A stretch of DNA of 64,000 nt from Teratosphaeria epicoccoides (GCA_021401465.1 JADDMT010000023.1:310001-374000), one strand, 5' to 3'; counted from the stretch's first letter, positions 19,629-32,017 are shown. Made by a program: numbers and translations. The notes: generated by a model not told the origin, from the sequence alone.

Positions 19629-21838
19629 TCCGGCAAAGGCAAGGAGTTTGGCCAGCCGTGAGACATGAAAGGTAGCCTGTACTGTGAGCGGGCTGCCGTA
19701 TCGGGGGCGGGCTTTAGATCAGTCTGTATCTGGTAATTGTCGCCGGGGTCAATGTGCAGAAAGTGGTCGCTCGTCAGCGCGCGTGCCATTCATATCGCGG
19801 ATACTGATCCACGACCCAAAAGACCACGGCCTCACTGCCCACGAACACCACGACCCACGACCCCATCCGACAACCATAAAACGCCTCAACCAAATTCACA
19901 AATCGTGCCTGCTTCCTCCGGCGTAGTTATCATATCCCAACAACCAGCGTAAATCGCCGTGTCACTCCGGTCAGAATACGCGTCCTAATAATCATCCCTA
20001 AGGATCTCATGTGTCCCAGTATTAACGCACAGAGATTGAGGTGGATCTAGGAGAGTTTTGTTGTTGTGTTCTGGTGTGCACAACTTTCATGTAGCGCTAT
20101 CATGGGGGTGACCGCTGGCGTTGGTGCAGCGGCAGCGGGCGCAGTGGGTGTTTGGTGCCCTGTGGGCGGAGGCCTGATGGCCAGCTAGCATGAGCAGCAG
20201 CATGGTAGGAAGTAGATGCTTCACGGTTGGATGTTTGGCGATGTGAGGTTTCGGTGCAGTTCCAATTTTGCGTTTGAGACTCAGGGGTGGTCTTGGATGT
20301 AGACTTGACCGGAGCCTTGGACGGCGTTCTGGCTGGAGGTTCGAAAGTCAAATGGGAGCTGATGGAGATTTGTAGGAAGGAGGAAGAGGGATTGCGGGAT
20401 GTTGCAGCTCATCAAGATAGAGGCATCGTGGAGATCGAGACTCATCGCCAAGTCGTGGCTCAGTCGGGCTGTCCGCGAGTCGAGGAGTTCTGATCGAAGG
20501 ACAAAAAGTGCTTCTCTCCTTGAAGCTCTGGCCCTCGCATCCAGTGTGGTGTTGTACACAGCCGCATACCGTGTACACCCGCACACCATCATTCGTTGAC
20601 AAGCGAAGCACTTTGCAAAGTCGTTAGTAGGACAGTCGAAAGCGAGTGTGACCTCAACGAGCAAGGCATCTTTCGAAGGTGGAATACACAAAGTTGTGAC
20701 CAGGTCGATAGCTCTCCTATCGGGTTGTGCCGGCACTGCCTCGGATGTAGGTAGGTGAGTATGGTATGCCTCGTCGTCGAGCGATTTTCAAGATTGACAT
20801 GGAGATTTGAGGCCAGGTTGGCAGGACATACACATGTGTTCGGACGATCCGCAACGACTCAGGTGCCCCCCACCTATGCTCCAGGTAATCATCCTATTAT
20901 TGACCCCACGGTTCGCGTTCGACTTCATCTTGCAGCCAACTCGTGACCGACCGAGGTGGAGGCGCGGCTCAGCCCCCGCCATCTGCCATGATGTAGATGA
21001 CGTGCTCTGCGTGGACACGAACCAAGGATCTATCACGCCGACCCAACAGTCCGGCACCACTTTTACGATGTATCATGTCGCTGCTGGATGACGACCGCGA
21101 GACAGGGGACATCGACCCATGTACCATGCGGTCATGCCACCATTCCTGCCTGGCGAGGGGCATTTTCACTGGCCGATGATTGCCCATGGTGTCGGCAGGG
21201 CGCTAGCGGCCTCGCGTAATAAGAATGTATGTCCTGGTAGACACATGTGCATAATGCAGGGTCCCAGGCTACGCTGTCGTCACGAGTCCTCTGGAGTGGG
21301 CGGGCTCACTTGTTCGGTGGAGGCATGGCGATTTCCACAAGTGATGGGACAATGGCGTGTTTCGTTGACATTGCTTCTATTACGGCGCTGACGATGGAGT
21401 CATGTCTGCTGTTCACAATGTTGATGCAGAAGCAACCAGTGAACAATCGCGCTGGTCTCTGCTGGTCTGTCGATAGACTACTGTACATAGCAAGCGCCGC
21501 ATTTGAAGGTGCCGAAGCTGCTCAATGCCTGATGTGTCGCCCAAGACCTGAGCCGTTCTCCTTCATTATCATACAATGATGTGCCAAGATGCCCCAAGAG
21601 GGCGTGCTGTTTGCTCCGCTTCGTCACTCTCCCATGCGCCCCAACGCCGCGCAAATTTTGCAATGCCCAAGAAAAAGACTGTTCCTGCCAATAGGATCTG
21701 GGGTATCAAGTGAAGTAACGACCGTCTGTCGAAAATATAGTCCCAACTCAGATTGCGCCTGCTCAAGTCGTATTCCAACAAGTGCACAACGCTGCTGCGC
21801 GCACGTGCGGACTGTTTATGCCGGTTTGGCCAATCTGT
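19629..21838. other. Gene-poor interval of 2.2 kb
   Basis: No supported gene. A 151-codon minus-strand frame at 20281-20736 begins only with GTG and lacks domains. A 159-codon plus-strand frame (21589-22068) is antisense to the flbC end. Expected content is the promoter of the transporter and the 3' region of flbC. Confidence 0.45.
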
Positions 21839-23032
21839 TTATTCTTCATCATCCGGCGATGGTGCATCGTCGCGGCCATCGCCCTTGTGGACCTTGCGGT
21901 GTCTACGCAAATTGGACACTACTGAGAAGTGTCTTCCACAACCCTCAACGTCGCATGCAAATGCTGCGAATTGTTACTTTGAAAGTCTTGGCCGATCAAC
22001 TCATATTCACTTACGCTTCTCGCCAGTGTGGCTATACATATGCGTTTGGAGAGAGCTTGGCCTGGTGAACCGCTTGTCGCAAATCTTGCACTTATGCTTC
22101 TTCTGCGAGCTGGACGAGACCTTGGAACTGAACTGGCCCATCATCGACTGAGGTGCTGGTGGCAGCTGACCCCCAATGAGAGCGTTTGGCCTTGGCAGCG
22201 TCCTGGAGCTAGGCGCATCTACGGATTCACTGGCAGAACTGTAGTCGCCCACGGATGCGTCGCTGACCGAGCCGTGGTAGTAGGAGGCGTAGCCGCTTCC
22301 AGATGATACGGAGGAGTGTGAAGAATGCGCAGATGTGGACGACGGGAAACCGTAGGACTCGATGGAACTTCGGCTTGAGCTCGGATTGCCGTAAACGTTG
22401 CGAGGTGTGATGTCAGATTGGCTCATGGCGACCATGCCTCTGCTGGCGTCCAAGGCATCGCTGAAGCTTTGACGTTCTGCCTCTGAGGCGTGGTTCATTC
22501 TGTCGCTGAAGTCAATAAGAGAATTCTGGCGGTTTTGCTGAGCCTCTACAGGGTCGCCAAGGCATGTGGTGGATGCGACTGACGGGTGGGATGATCTGCG
22601 ATCGGCCTGGTAGCCATAGGCGTATTGTGGTGCTGCTGTGGGAGCGTATGAAGTCGTTGTTGCTGGCGCAGCTGTAGTAGAGTAAGATGCGCCAAAGGGA
22701 CGCGGCGCACCCATGTCTTGAGACATGACCTGTAAGCCTGGGTCCAACAGGTCCGGGTCCAAGGGAAGCATACCTGCTGCAATGGATGGCGCTGGAAGGT
22801 GGCTGCTTGAGTACGCAGACGAAACGTTGGGCGAATGCACGGCATACTGTTGCTTGACGTCGCTGCCAACTGAAGCTGGAGGCAGTGATGTGGCATACAT
22901 GTGACCCTGAGGGGCTGCCGGCGAAGACACCCAAGGGTTCGTGAACTGCGGCTGCTGCTGGTACCTCATTGCGTCGTAGCCCATGTTACTGAAGGGCGTG
23001 GGGTGCTGACGGGAGTCGACCGCCATTGCCAT
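21839..23032 (-). CDS. flbC: C2H2 zinc-finger conidiation transcription factor, FlbC type
   Basis: Exons 23032-22015 and 21963-21839 with a 51-nt intron; about 380 aa. The intron splits the DNA-binding region exactly between two C2H2 fingers: the first is CKICDKRFTRPSSLQTH and the second CDVEGCGRHFSVVSNLRRH, joined by the TGEKPF linker that splicing restores. The two-finger sequence is that of Aspergillus FlbC, a nuclear activator of the conidiation pathway (brlA and others). The N-terminal 300 residues are Ser/Thr/Ala/Gln-rich and disordered, as usual for an activation region. The true start is the ATG at 23032. The upstream gene-free space (3.4 kb) is the longest in the window, in keeping with a developmental regulator. 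Confidence 0.9.
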
Positions 23033-26000
23033 TGTCAAGGTATCGAGTGAAGGACGACCAGGTGGCCGCGTCGCAGTGAAACGCCAAATGTAAGCCTTCT
23101 GGCCACGCGCCGAAGATCAACACAGAACGAGCTCCTACAACGTGGAGGCGATCTGATCTGGAGGGATGTACGGGATCAGCGTGCTTAAGTCCTCTGTTTC
23201 CTTGAGCTTGAGTGTAGCCGAGAGACAGTTGAGCAGTGACCACTTCTTGAATTGCCGATCCCTGGGGTAGGCCGGGTCCTGGTGTTGGGTGCGGTGCTGT
23301 CAGTGGTTCCAGAGGGGGACCCCTATGCAACTAGAGCTCCGGCTCCGAAGCCGTTCTTGTCGGGTGAAGATGTTGCAGGAATTCCAGGCGCAGAGTGGAG
23401 ACGCCGATGCAGGTGTTCAGAGGCGGTGCGGTGGGCACGGCGCTGATTGAGGGTGATAGGCAATGATGTGCGGCGTGTCTGCAAAGACAACGGGCCTGAA
23501 AGCGTTCGCGCGCAGAGTAGCGTGCAACTCTGCTCTGGATGAGGGTGCGAGAGCGTCAATGTCTGTGGAGATCAATTTGCAGATCTTTCTTCCTTGGTGG
23601 GATCAGGCACATTGATAACTTCCAGAAACGCAGGCCACAAATGACATAAGAGCTGAAGGTCTACTCAGACCCTGCAGGCGCTAAGGTTTAGCCCACGGAC
23701 AGGGAGACATGGGTGTGGTCGAGTCTGTGCGCACCACCGACAGTGCGTCCTGAAACACCTCAACCCCACCGCGCGCGCCTCTGTTGTCATTGCCCAGGTC
23801 ATGCAAACTACTGATGCGTAGGCTGTTAGCCAGTCGCTGGCCGACAGCCGCCCTCGTCAGGGTTCAATCAAGATCAATCAAGAGGCGTACCTATCTGAGC
23901 CAATGCACTCTCCACCAGTCCCGGACGGTCATCGCCGCGCCAGTTACTTTTTCCCATTCGGATTGTCATGTTGCCGAACCACACGCGCAATAAGCACACT
24001 CAACGGTCTCTGCCTCCGATGTCCATATTGGCAGGAGTAGTCAGTCCATGGAGGACGCAGGACGTGGTGTTTTGCGGGAGCGTGGTCCTAGCACCCACGG
24101 AAAGCCTTCTGCCTCTGTGCGGCAATGTCTCAGAAGGGTATTGCAGTACGAGAATAGCCCAAGTCTGTACAGCAAAAGCGCGGTAGCGATCTTTGCGGCC
24201 CTTGCCAGCATGCAAGCAACGACCTGCTCCCCGGCAGCCACAACCACTAACGGCGCGCAATCTTACAGCGAGGCTTGTCACACAAGATGCCTGTCGGATC
24301 TGCTCCGCTTCGCACATAAAGTGCTGTGGGCGATGTGGGCTCGGCGGAACGACTTGTGAGCGAGGGTTCTGTTTTGGCCGGCGCGCGGTCGCGAGAAGAC
24401 TAATGAAAGGCCGCTTTGCTGCATCGTTACACCTTCCGCCCGATGGCCACGGGTACCATTGTACCTCTCCCAGCTGATTCCGCTGCTGACATGACCGAGG
24501 TCGACGCGACTCCTCGTCCGCCCAGCGACTTTTGTGTGTGGGAATGACACTTGGAGGCTAGCGCGCCATCCGTTGCAGCACAGGTGGAGGAGGCAGTGGC
24601 AAGAGCGTCTACTACAGTAAATAAGCTCGTCTTCACGGCACTCCTCTTCCGACTTGACCAATCGTTGGGAGCCAAGCGATCGCTTGGCCCTGCGGTGGCT
24701 CGCCTACTGATCAAGCATAACAACATAGCGCTGAAGTCTAAATTATCGTTGCGGGAGGCCGATGATAGCGCTCACTATTGAGGCGCTGCATTCAACAGAC
24801 AACCGACTCGTGAACCTGCTATGTACTTGCTGGTAGTACCTCCTAGCACTGAGCAAATGGAGTCTGCGTGATTACATGCATGTCCGGCGGCATGCAAGAT
24901 CACATGAGACAACAGACACCCCCTCCTGCCAAACTGCATTCCGCGCTTGCGCTGCCAGTAGTCACTGTGAATGGGGATTCGACTAGTACATGTTGTAGCA
25001 AGCATGAAATGCCGAGGAAACGGTGTGCCTTCAGTTGCGGCCTGCAGTAGAACTATCACTCAAGCCACCCGCACAATCTTGCTTGCGTGACTTCGCGTCC
25101 AGAAATGCATTTAAATTTGGCGGCGCCGTGACGATTCGTGATCTTATTTCTGCTTTGCGCACAATCCAGGATGAGCCAGCAAAGAGGTATCTTCCCAGAA
25201 GCCATGTCGTCTGGAGCTGTCTGTGAATGTCGCGCTCATCAGTTGCCTAACGTGGTTGTGAACACACGTGGGGATCTACAAGTGCGCAGCGATCACATCC
25301 TGGTTCCGATGGTCCCAGAGCAGTGGGTTTCGAGTCGAGACAACAATCTGGCACCGCTGGGATTATTTATTGTCGCAGACTCACAGTGCGGCCGGATGAT
25401 CGACGTTGCCGACCGCACGGCTCTGCCAGTCCCGAAACCTCCTACGCCCTGACTCCTGCCTGACTCCTGACTCCTGAGTTTCGCCGTGAGTCTAGCACAT
25501 GCGGTCTATGGGATCCCGTCCCATCGGACTCCCTAGGGTCGAGCAGTAAAGCTTGTTCACGATGCAGCAGAAGAGATCAGAAGTGCTGACCACGAACCTC
25601 GTGCCCGAGCTGCGGGTTACGATTAGGTCACACACCAAATCTTTGGCGCCTGACCGTCTGCAAGGCCTTGGTGGCGCGCAGAATAGCCTAGTGCTTTTCT
25701 CCGGAATCAATCATCACGTAGGGCGCGTATCTGTATAGTCGGGGGTTGTTCGTGTATGTTACTTGCGTATGTCCAAGCTTGCCAGCAAACCTGACTGCAC
25801 GGTCCTTTGCAGGCCGCCAAGAGATGTCCACTTGCTGCTGATGCCGGCGTCGGATGTTGAGACCAGCGCCGGCAGATACACGGGGACGTATGGGAACTGG
25901 TAGCGGAGGAACTCTGGCTCGAGCAAATGCAGGATGCTGGGCGAGTGACCTTGCGTGAATATCACGATGCAATCACGTGCCAACCTAGGCACAATCGACC

Positions 26001-26435
26001 TCACCTCGAGACCCTGTGATCTGATCCATCCGGCTCATCACTTTCACTGAATTGTTCCTTGCTACAAATGCTGAGCGTAATGGCCAAGTATCATGTTTTT
26101 CACTTGATCATCACTCATTCCAGCCGTCCTCAGACAGGAACCCCATGCCCCGAACATCCTCTCAGCGGCCTTCTTGGAAAACCGATCTTGAGCCCGCGCC
26201 CAATGTACCTCGCATTGAGAATAACCTAGTCCTCCCGAGCATTTTCCGTCGTGATTGACCGACTCGTGGTTCTACCAACGCTTCGTAAGAAATCGTGACC
26301 CGAATCAGAGCCCCTTGCTCCAAACATCGCCAACTCTCATCCTGGAGCCCAGCTCTACGCCTGCGCTCAAGGTATCTCGCACCGAGCATAAGCTCCTGTC
26401 CCTGAGCAAGTTCCACAGTGGTTGACCGTGTTACC
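23033..26435. other. Longest gene-free interval (3.4 kb), upstream of flbC
   Basis: Presumably the flbC promoter and 5' leader near 23.0-24.5 kb. Many frames up to about 127 codons occur on both strands, without domains or credible splice chains. At 26140-26435 there is an Arg-rich minus-strand frame built on a diverged internal duplication; see findings. No transposon ends, rRNA or tRNA were recognised. Confidence 0.5.
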
Positions 26436-26924
26436 CTACCCTTGACCCATCAGAAACTGCGAACTCGACCCCAGAAGAGGCCAAGAAAAATGAATCCTCG
26501 CTCAGCTCCGAGGAAGGGAGAAACGAGAACTTACCGGACCATCGTAGGTATACCAATCGCACTCCTTACCCACGCTCGACTCGTCGCAAAAGTCTCCTGG
26601 GTCGGTGAAGCAAGTATGCCCATCTTCCTTGCAAGGAAATCTCTTATAGCACTTGCCGCATTGCACAGTAGTTTTCTAGGGGACGGGCCACATTAGCAAG
26701 CGTGACACTAGTTCAGGCCAGATTTCTTTGTCGAAGGGAGGAAGAAGAGCAGAGGGTACCTTAGTAGATGGGTCGGTTTTCGATTGTGTACATTCCTGTC
26801 CAATCGTGCTGAGAGTGCAGGTGGACACGCCCTTGCATTTTTGCCGTTCGGCCAGATCGAATGTCGCCACCAGTGGCAGGGTGATCGAGAGGACGAGGAG
26901 GAAGAAGAAGAAGCGAGAATGCAT
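26436..26924 (-). CDS. Small secreted cysteine-rich protein, effector-like
   Basis: Three exons: 26924-26760, 26675-26535 and 26456-26436, about 108 aa. The N-terminus MHSRFFFFLLVLSITLPLVA is a clear signal peptide. The mature part has nine cysteines in about 85 residues (QKCKG, STCTL, QECTQ, QCGKCYKRFPC, HTCF, DFCDE, KECDW), so one may be unpaired. Introns of 84 and 78 nt use GTACCC and GTAAGT donors. No known family recognised. Secretion, size and cysteine content suggest a host- or microbe-directed effector or antimicrobial-type protein, which is inference only. The third exon is tiny (FLMGQG). An alternative acceptor (gctcag, near 26402) would instead lead into a longer Arg-rich frame ending at 26162. 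It sits alone in a gene-poor zone, as such genes often do. Confidence 0.65.
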
Positions 26925-28427
26925 TTTCGAGTTGCCAAAGTTGTGGCAGTCAGTGAGCGATAGTCGGTGTCTCGTTTATGCTGACGCTGTGAAGAAGGTT
27001 CCTGTTTGCCGTTGGAAGCATGCGAATGTCGAGTGCATTAGGCGGCAGTGAAGCCTTTATATGCTCGACGACAATGAGACTCTGCAGCAACAGCAGGGTG
27101 AGCTACGCAACTTCTTCGAGTCGAGTCCTTACCATCAAACACTAACTCCCGCACTTTGCACAGCTCTCCCAGCTAAGGGCTGTTTCGCATAGGTCGAGAC
27201 TGCAGCTAGACTTAAGAGAGCGTAACTACTTCCCTGCCCATCGGTGATTCACGACGTCCGCATCGAGTGTAGAAGGCCGCATCGGGAGCAGAAACATCCA
27301 GGGAAATCTCGAGGAAGTGCAAGTCACGATACCTGCGGGTCCTTCTCATCAAAACTGACTCCACAGTTTGCACAGCTTTCCCAGCTGGCATATGTCCCAC
27401 GTGGGCCTAGATTTTGGCTAGGATTGGGGATCATTGCTACTTCCCTGCCTATCGGCAGTTCTCAACATCTGCATCGAGAGCAGGAATACATGTGTCCAGA
27501 AGAAATCTTGAGCAAGTCCAAGTCCCCATTGCAAGACTGCGCGGATACCTTTAGGTGCGAGGCGGAAGATTTACAAGTGTCGCATCATCGTAGCTCGAAC
27601 GCTGGGCGCCTACATACTGAGCATTACCAAGACGGCTAGTACTGTGAGAGCTGCGCTGGAAATGCTTATGGCTTGGGCGTACTCAAGATGATCATCGTGC
27701 GCCTTCGTGGCGGTCGACGCGTGTGGATGCCGTAGGGCTATCTGTAGAAGCAATTGAACAGAAGCCCGGCTAGTACCTGTATTTCTCAGGCATCACCGTA
27801 CGCACGCACCTGCAGGTCTTCTCGTGAACTACTCCAACCAGTTCGTTGTTTACTGGCCCCTGCCATTTGGCATTACTATTCACGTTTCAGATGCTGAAGC
27901 AGACGCTCGAAGCCTGCTCAACGCCACCTACAAGCGCGCCCTTGCATGATACAATGCACAGGAGTCCGCAGCTTCTTTCTCCATCACTAGAGAGAATATT
28001 GCTAACTCCTTCCTTTCATGCTCCTATCAAGCCGACGACCTCGTTCTAACAGCATAAGCCGACGACAGCGCCTGGTCAACAGATGGTACCCTCGAGCCTA
28101 CCAACTTGCGGTGCATCCCAGTCATCTGAACACGGCAAGCACGAAGCTCGTTTTCCAGCGACAGTCCTCTCAACCAACAGTCAGGCTCAACTCACTCGGC
28201 TTGGGCGTTTGTCACCATCAGTATTGACCCAACGATTGACACGTCAGTCACATCGAGACTGCCCGACTAACACGTCTTACAGTAGTGTCAAGCTTGGATG
28301 TAGCGCTTGACTGACTGCCGAGCCAACTGTCCAGGAGCCGCACGCGCTAGGCAACATGGCAGTGAACATCGCTCAGTTGCGTTGACCAAGCTTTGACCCC
28401 TTTGCACAACACGCATCCCTCCACTAC
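26925..28427. other. Intergenic with a diverged tandem duplication
   Basis: No intact gene. Two segments, about 27150-27350 and 27360-27560, share blocks in the same order: tttgcacagct-cccagct, ctacttccctgcc, catcgag and gagcagaa/gagcagga. They look like an old direct duplication of about 210 bp. On the minus strand both copies can encode a WESCAxCG motif but run into stops. Confidence 0.5.
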
Positions 28428-29783
28428 CTACCGACTATTCTCTCCCCACGGCACGCCCGTACAATTGAATTCCGTGGAACTCACCACACTGTCACAAAGA
28501 TACTGCCCCGGCACCGTCCCATTCATCGTATCCACCAGCCCTTCTACCCCTTCAATCACCATCCCTATACAAGGACTCGCACCACTGCACTGCAACTCCG
28601 CCACCACGTCCGACGTCGTCGTGCCGTTCCAACCTTTTAGCACCACATCCCTGACGTTGAATTCACCCGTATCGCAATTCCCGCTCGCGGAATTATAGCT
28701 CGTGCATTGCGTCACTGCAAAGATGCCTGAAGCATTGTTGAGAGTGAAGTCCAAGAACGTTATGTTGGCAGCGTAGCCTAGCCCTCCGCCCCCGCCATTG
28801 GGAGGGTAGCCGGAGGATACACCAGTTCAGATTTTTATGTAGGCACCGTATCGCATGTCGTTGATCCGCACGTTCCTTGCAGTCAGACAATCTCAAAGCG
28901 CTCTTTATACTGCCCGATACTTCCAATCGCGATCCCCAGACCAGTGTAGAAGTTGCAGTCCTCGATGAGGATGTTAGTGCTATTCGCTTTTGCAGGAATG
29001 CTGTCGTCGCCATTATCCACGGTCCAGCGGCGGAAGGTTATATTGTCCGAATAGATGACGTTCTGCGCCATCGGTGTTGAGCGAGGAGAAATCACAACCG
29101 ACGGCATGTTCGGTATCCGTTCAGTTGACGTAGATGTCCTCTAGCAAGATGTTGCGTGAATGGATGATTGTCTTCGTCCACATCTGACTCTGCACGTATC
29201 GGATGCCGGTGAACAGGGCGTTGGTGATGCCAGTATATGTGATCTGGTGAGGGCGACCCGAATAGTTGTTGGTTCCGTTCATAAAGTCGTACCAGACTTG
29301 GCCGTTGTCGTCTGGAGTGCCATAGCCGAAGCCATTCCAGGTTATGTTTTCGCCGCCGAAGAGCCAGGCGGAGCTTTGGTTTTGGTAGCCGACAGGAATG
29401 GAGTGGTTGAGCCAGTAGGGGATGTTTTTGTCACAGAGTAGGGTTCCTTGGTGGTCGATGGCGAGGTTTGAGAGGGCGGTGATGTTCATCACGGATTTGA
29501 TGGTGTAGGTTGTATTCTTGAAAATTATCCGGCCTGGATGAAGGTAGTCTGAGTGGCGGCCGCAGGTGTTGAGGGCAGAGACGATTGCGGAAGCTGAGTC
29601 GGTAGCACTGGGAGCTGGTTCGACAATACAGGTCTTTCCTTGACCGTGGCCGCTGTGAGGCCAGGTGTCTGTTCATAGGTAGTTGGAAGGTCCTGATCCA
29701 CTTGAAGAGCCTTCGTGCTGTGGCCGGGGAGGAAATACGAGGAAATAGGGTAGTAGAACTGCTCGGAGCAATCTTGACATCAT
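28428..29783 (-). pseudogene. Broken GH28 pectinase (exo-polygalacturonase-like)
   Basis: Fragments of one GH28 protein lie in order on the minus strand: HSGHGQGKTC, then GQVWYDFMNG, SSLNTDGA, DNGDDSI, GLGIAIGSIGQYKERF, RYGAYIKI, FAVTQC and GTVPGQYLC. Together they span the family's usual catalytic region (Asp pair of DNGDD; the catalytic His expected in the later G-H-G is replaced by GLGIAIG, as in a divergent subgroup). It is broken by in-frame TGA at 29675-29673, 29123-29121 and 28829-28827, and by frame changes near 29060 and 28883. No set of standard introns removes these. The sequence is not AT-enriched, so classic repeat-induced point mutation is not the cause. A functional copy may exist elsewhere in the genome. 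Confidence 0.85.
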
Positions 29784-30292
29784 CTTGCCAATTGGAGCAA
29801 AGAGTGTTTCATTCCAGGTCACGTCGCTCACCTGCTGTCTAAGATCCGACGATTGAAGCTCTCGCGCAGCGGCACTGTATACAGATAATCGACATTTTGA
29901 CCAAGGTAGATAGCGTCAAAGGATGTCGTATGCGGTCATCGCAGTACACCTAAGCGGACGCAAATACTTGTCGATCTCCACATTGAGGGATGCATATGGT
30001 GGAGATGGTCTCCACCATGGGAGAGTACGGGAGAACTGCGGCGACATCGCTATTCTGACCACCTAGGCGGGATACGGAGTACGGGTTGCCCGGAGTCAAG
30101 TGGAGGATGCATATGTTGGCGATCAGAGTTGCTCAAGTGGAGATATGCTTCGGCTTTTGAAGGTGAGAAAAGTCAAATGCCGCCGCACGAGAGCGATATC
30201 GTCCGTGTGCATGTCTAACTTCCATGGTTCGCAAGTGCTCGCAAGCTGATGGAGTGTTTGTCAGCAAGCCCAGTCCCATAGATCAAGCACCC
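29784..30292. other. Intergenic
   Basis: 509 bp between the GH28 relic and the cysteine-synthase-like gene stop. It presumably contains the former GH28 promoter and the 3' region of the latter. No gene seen. Confidence 0.45.
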
Positions 30293-31767
30293 TTATGCTT
30301 TTAAATCCAGAATGTCTTCCAACCGCAGCCCCTCCTCCATCCCACCAACTTGCCCGGCCGCCTTCCAGAACTTACTCAAGTGCCTGGTCCCACTATCACA
30401 CAGCACCGTGACCACTCTCACATCCTCCCTTCCCTCCCCTTTCAGCTTGCGTGCCGTTACACACGCCGCCACCGTGTTGACCGCACTGCTAGCACCTACA
30501 AACAGCCCCTCCTTCTCCACCAGCCATCGCGCCATTTTCATCGCCTGCTCATCACTGACCTTGATCGCGTCATCAATCGACTCCATGCCCGCCTGAAAGT
30601 TCTTCGTCAAGCGATTGACGCCTATACCTTCTACAATCGAATCAACTTGGTGTCGGCGACGCGTGCCCTCGGCTTCAGTAGGCGAGAACATGACGCCGTA
30701 CTTGATCTTGTTGTACAGCCCGCTTCCTTGAGGGTCTGCAAGGACGATTCTGAGGTCTTTGATCAATGGTTTGAGGTAGAGCGCTACTCCTGATATTGTG
30801 CCGCCTGTGCCGGCTCCAGCGACAAAGGCGTCGACACGGCCGCGTGTTTGCGAGTAGATTTCTGGACCAGTAGAGATTTGGTGAGCGAGGTAGTTGGCAG
30901 TGTTCTCGAACTGGTTTGCAAAAAAGCCTCTGCCGGGTGTGTTCGGGTCATCGGTGTGTTCTTGGGCGCGACGACGGGCCATGTTGACGAATTGGTCCTG
31001 ATCGACGATTGAGGCGGGCTTGACCCGTTCGACTACTGCTCCTAACTTGAGTAGGAGGTCGGACTTTTCGGTTGCTTGGTCATTGGGCATGCAGCTGGAA
31101 GGAAGAAAGAGACGGAACTTAGCATACTTACTAGCTTACGCATCGTGCTTGTGAGATAATCGACGTACATATGAGCCTTATAGCCGCGAGCACGGCAGAC
31201 AGCTGCTAAGCTGATACCCGTGGAGCCTACAGTGCCTTCGTAGATCGTGTCTCCTCTGCCTGGGACGAGCAGACCTTCTTCCTCGGCATGCTCGATCACA
31301 GACAGTGCAACACGATCTTTGGGAGAGTTCCCAGCACCGTTGAGGTACTCGCACTTGGCTAGAATCTCACAGCCAGTGACCTGGCTGAGAGATTCGAGCT
31401 TGATGAGTGGCGTATTGCCAATGAGACCTTCTACACCCACTGGTACCTCATCATTACTGCCGTCGTGGTCACGCGGTCGACCTTTGGACGTCGCACCGTC
31501 CTCCGCAGTTATGATCGAGGTCTTTCGTGTCGTGTGGTCTTCTAGTCGTACATGGTCCTGCTGTCCGGGAATGGAATGATGGAACGCATCAGTCCTACGA
31601 TACTGCCGCAATCGCCGCCTGAAGGTGTGCTCGAGATCTGGATAAAAGTCTTTGAAGGCGAGAGTGGCGAAAATGCCCAGTAGAAAGCCACCTGTGGATG
31701 TGACTTTGCCCTTGTTGTCAAGAATGCGATTCCAGAAGGAGGTGAAGAAGTCGGCGAACCATCTCAT
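30293..31767 (-). CDS. MCY1: PLP-dependent cysteine synthase-like protein, Mcy1 class
   Basis: Exons 31767-31169 and 31094-30293 with a 74-nt intron; about 466 aa. The core matches O-acetylserine sulfhydrylase-type enzymes: GNTPLIKL, the PLP lysine in NSPKDR, the substrate loop EGTVGSTGIS, and the phosphate-binding GAGTGGTISG. Splicing restores AHICMPNDQA, the expected wording. An N-terminal hydrophobic helix (GGFLLGIFATLAF) after a short aromatic start suggests membrane anchoring, as for yeast Mcy1 at mitochondria. The reaction is inferred to be cysteine formation from an activated serine and sulfide; the serine donor is not determinable. Divergent from the next gene across 250 bp. Confidence 0.88.
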
Positions 31768-32017
31768 GCTGGCTTGGCAGACCTGATAGCGAATGAGCGC
31801 AACGTGTGAAGATTAGGTATGGAGCAATAGTAGATGCGATGGAGAGTACGAAATGGAACCGTGATATCGACGAAGATGGCGGCCCAAGCTTCTTCCCCGA
31901 AATCCGCTCGCATCCCAAAACGGCAGGCACTTTTGCACCACCCATGGTTGCTCCACCTCAAGCGCTCTGACTTGGGTTCGGCGCTCGCACTGTATATCAG
32001 GTATATCAGGTGGAGGG

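Noticed and set aside
20281..20736. 151-codon minus-strand frame
   Set aside because: Begins only at GTG and has no recognisable domain.
21589..22068. 159-codon plus-strand frame
   Set aside because: It is antisense to the zinc-finger exon of flbC and mirrors its codons.
28427..29783. GH28 gene as an intact intron-rich gene
   Set aside because: I tried standard introns at each lesion. The required donors or acceptors are absent and conserved residues would be lost.
28427..29783. Repeat-induced point mutation as the cause of GH28 decay
   Set aside because: GC content is normal and the clearest nonsense change implies a CpC and not a CpA target.
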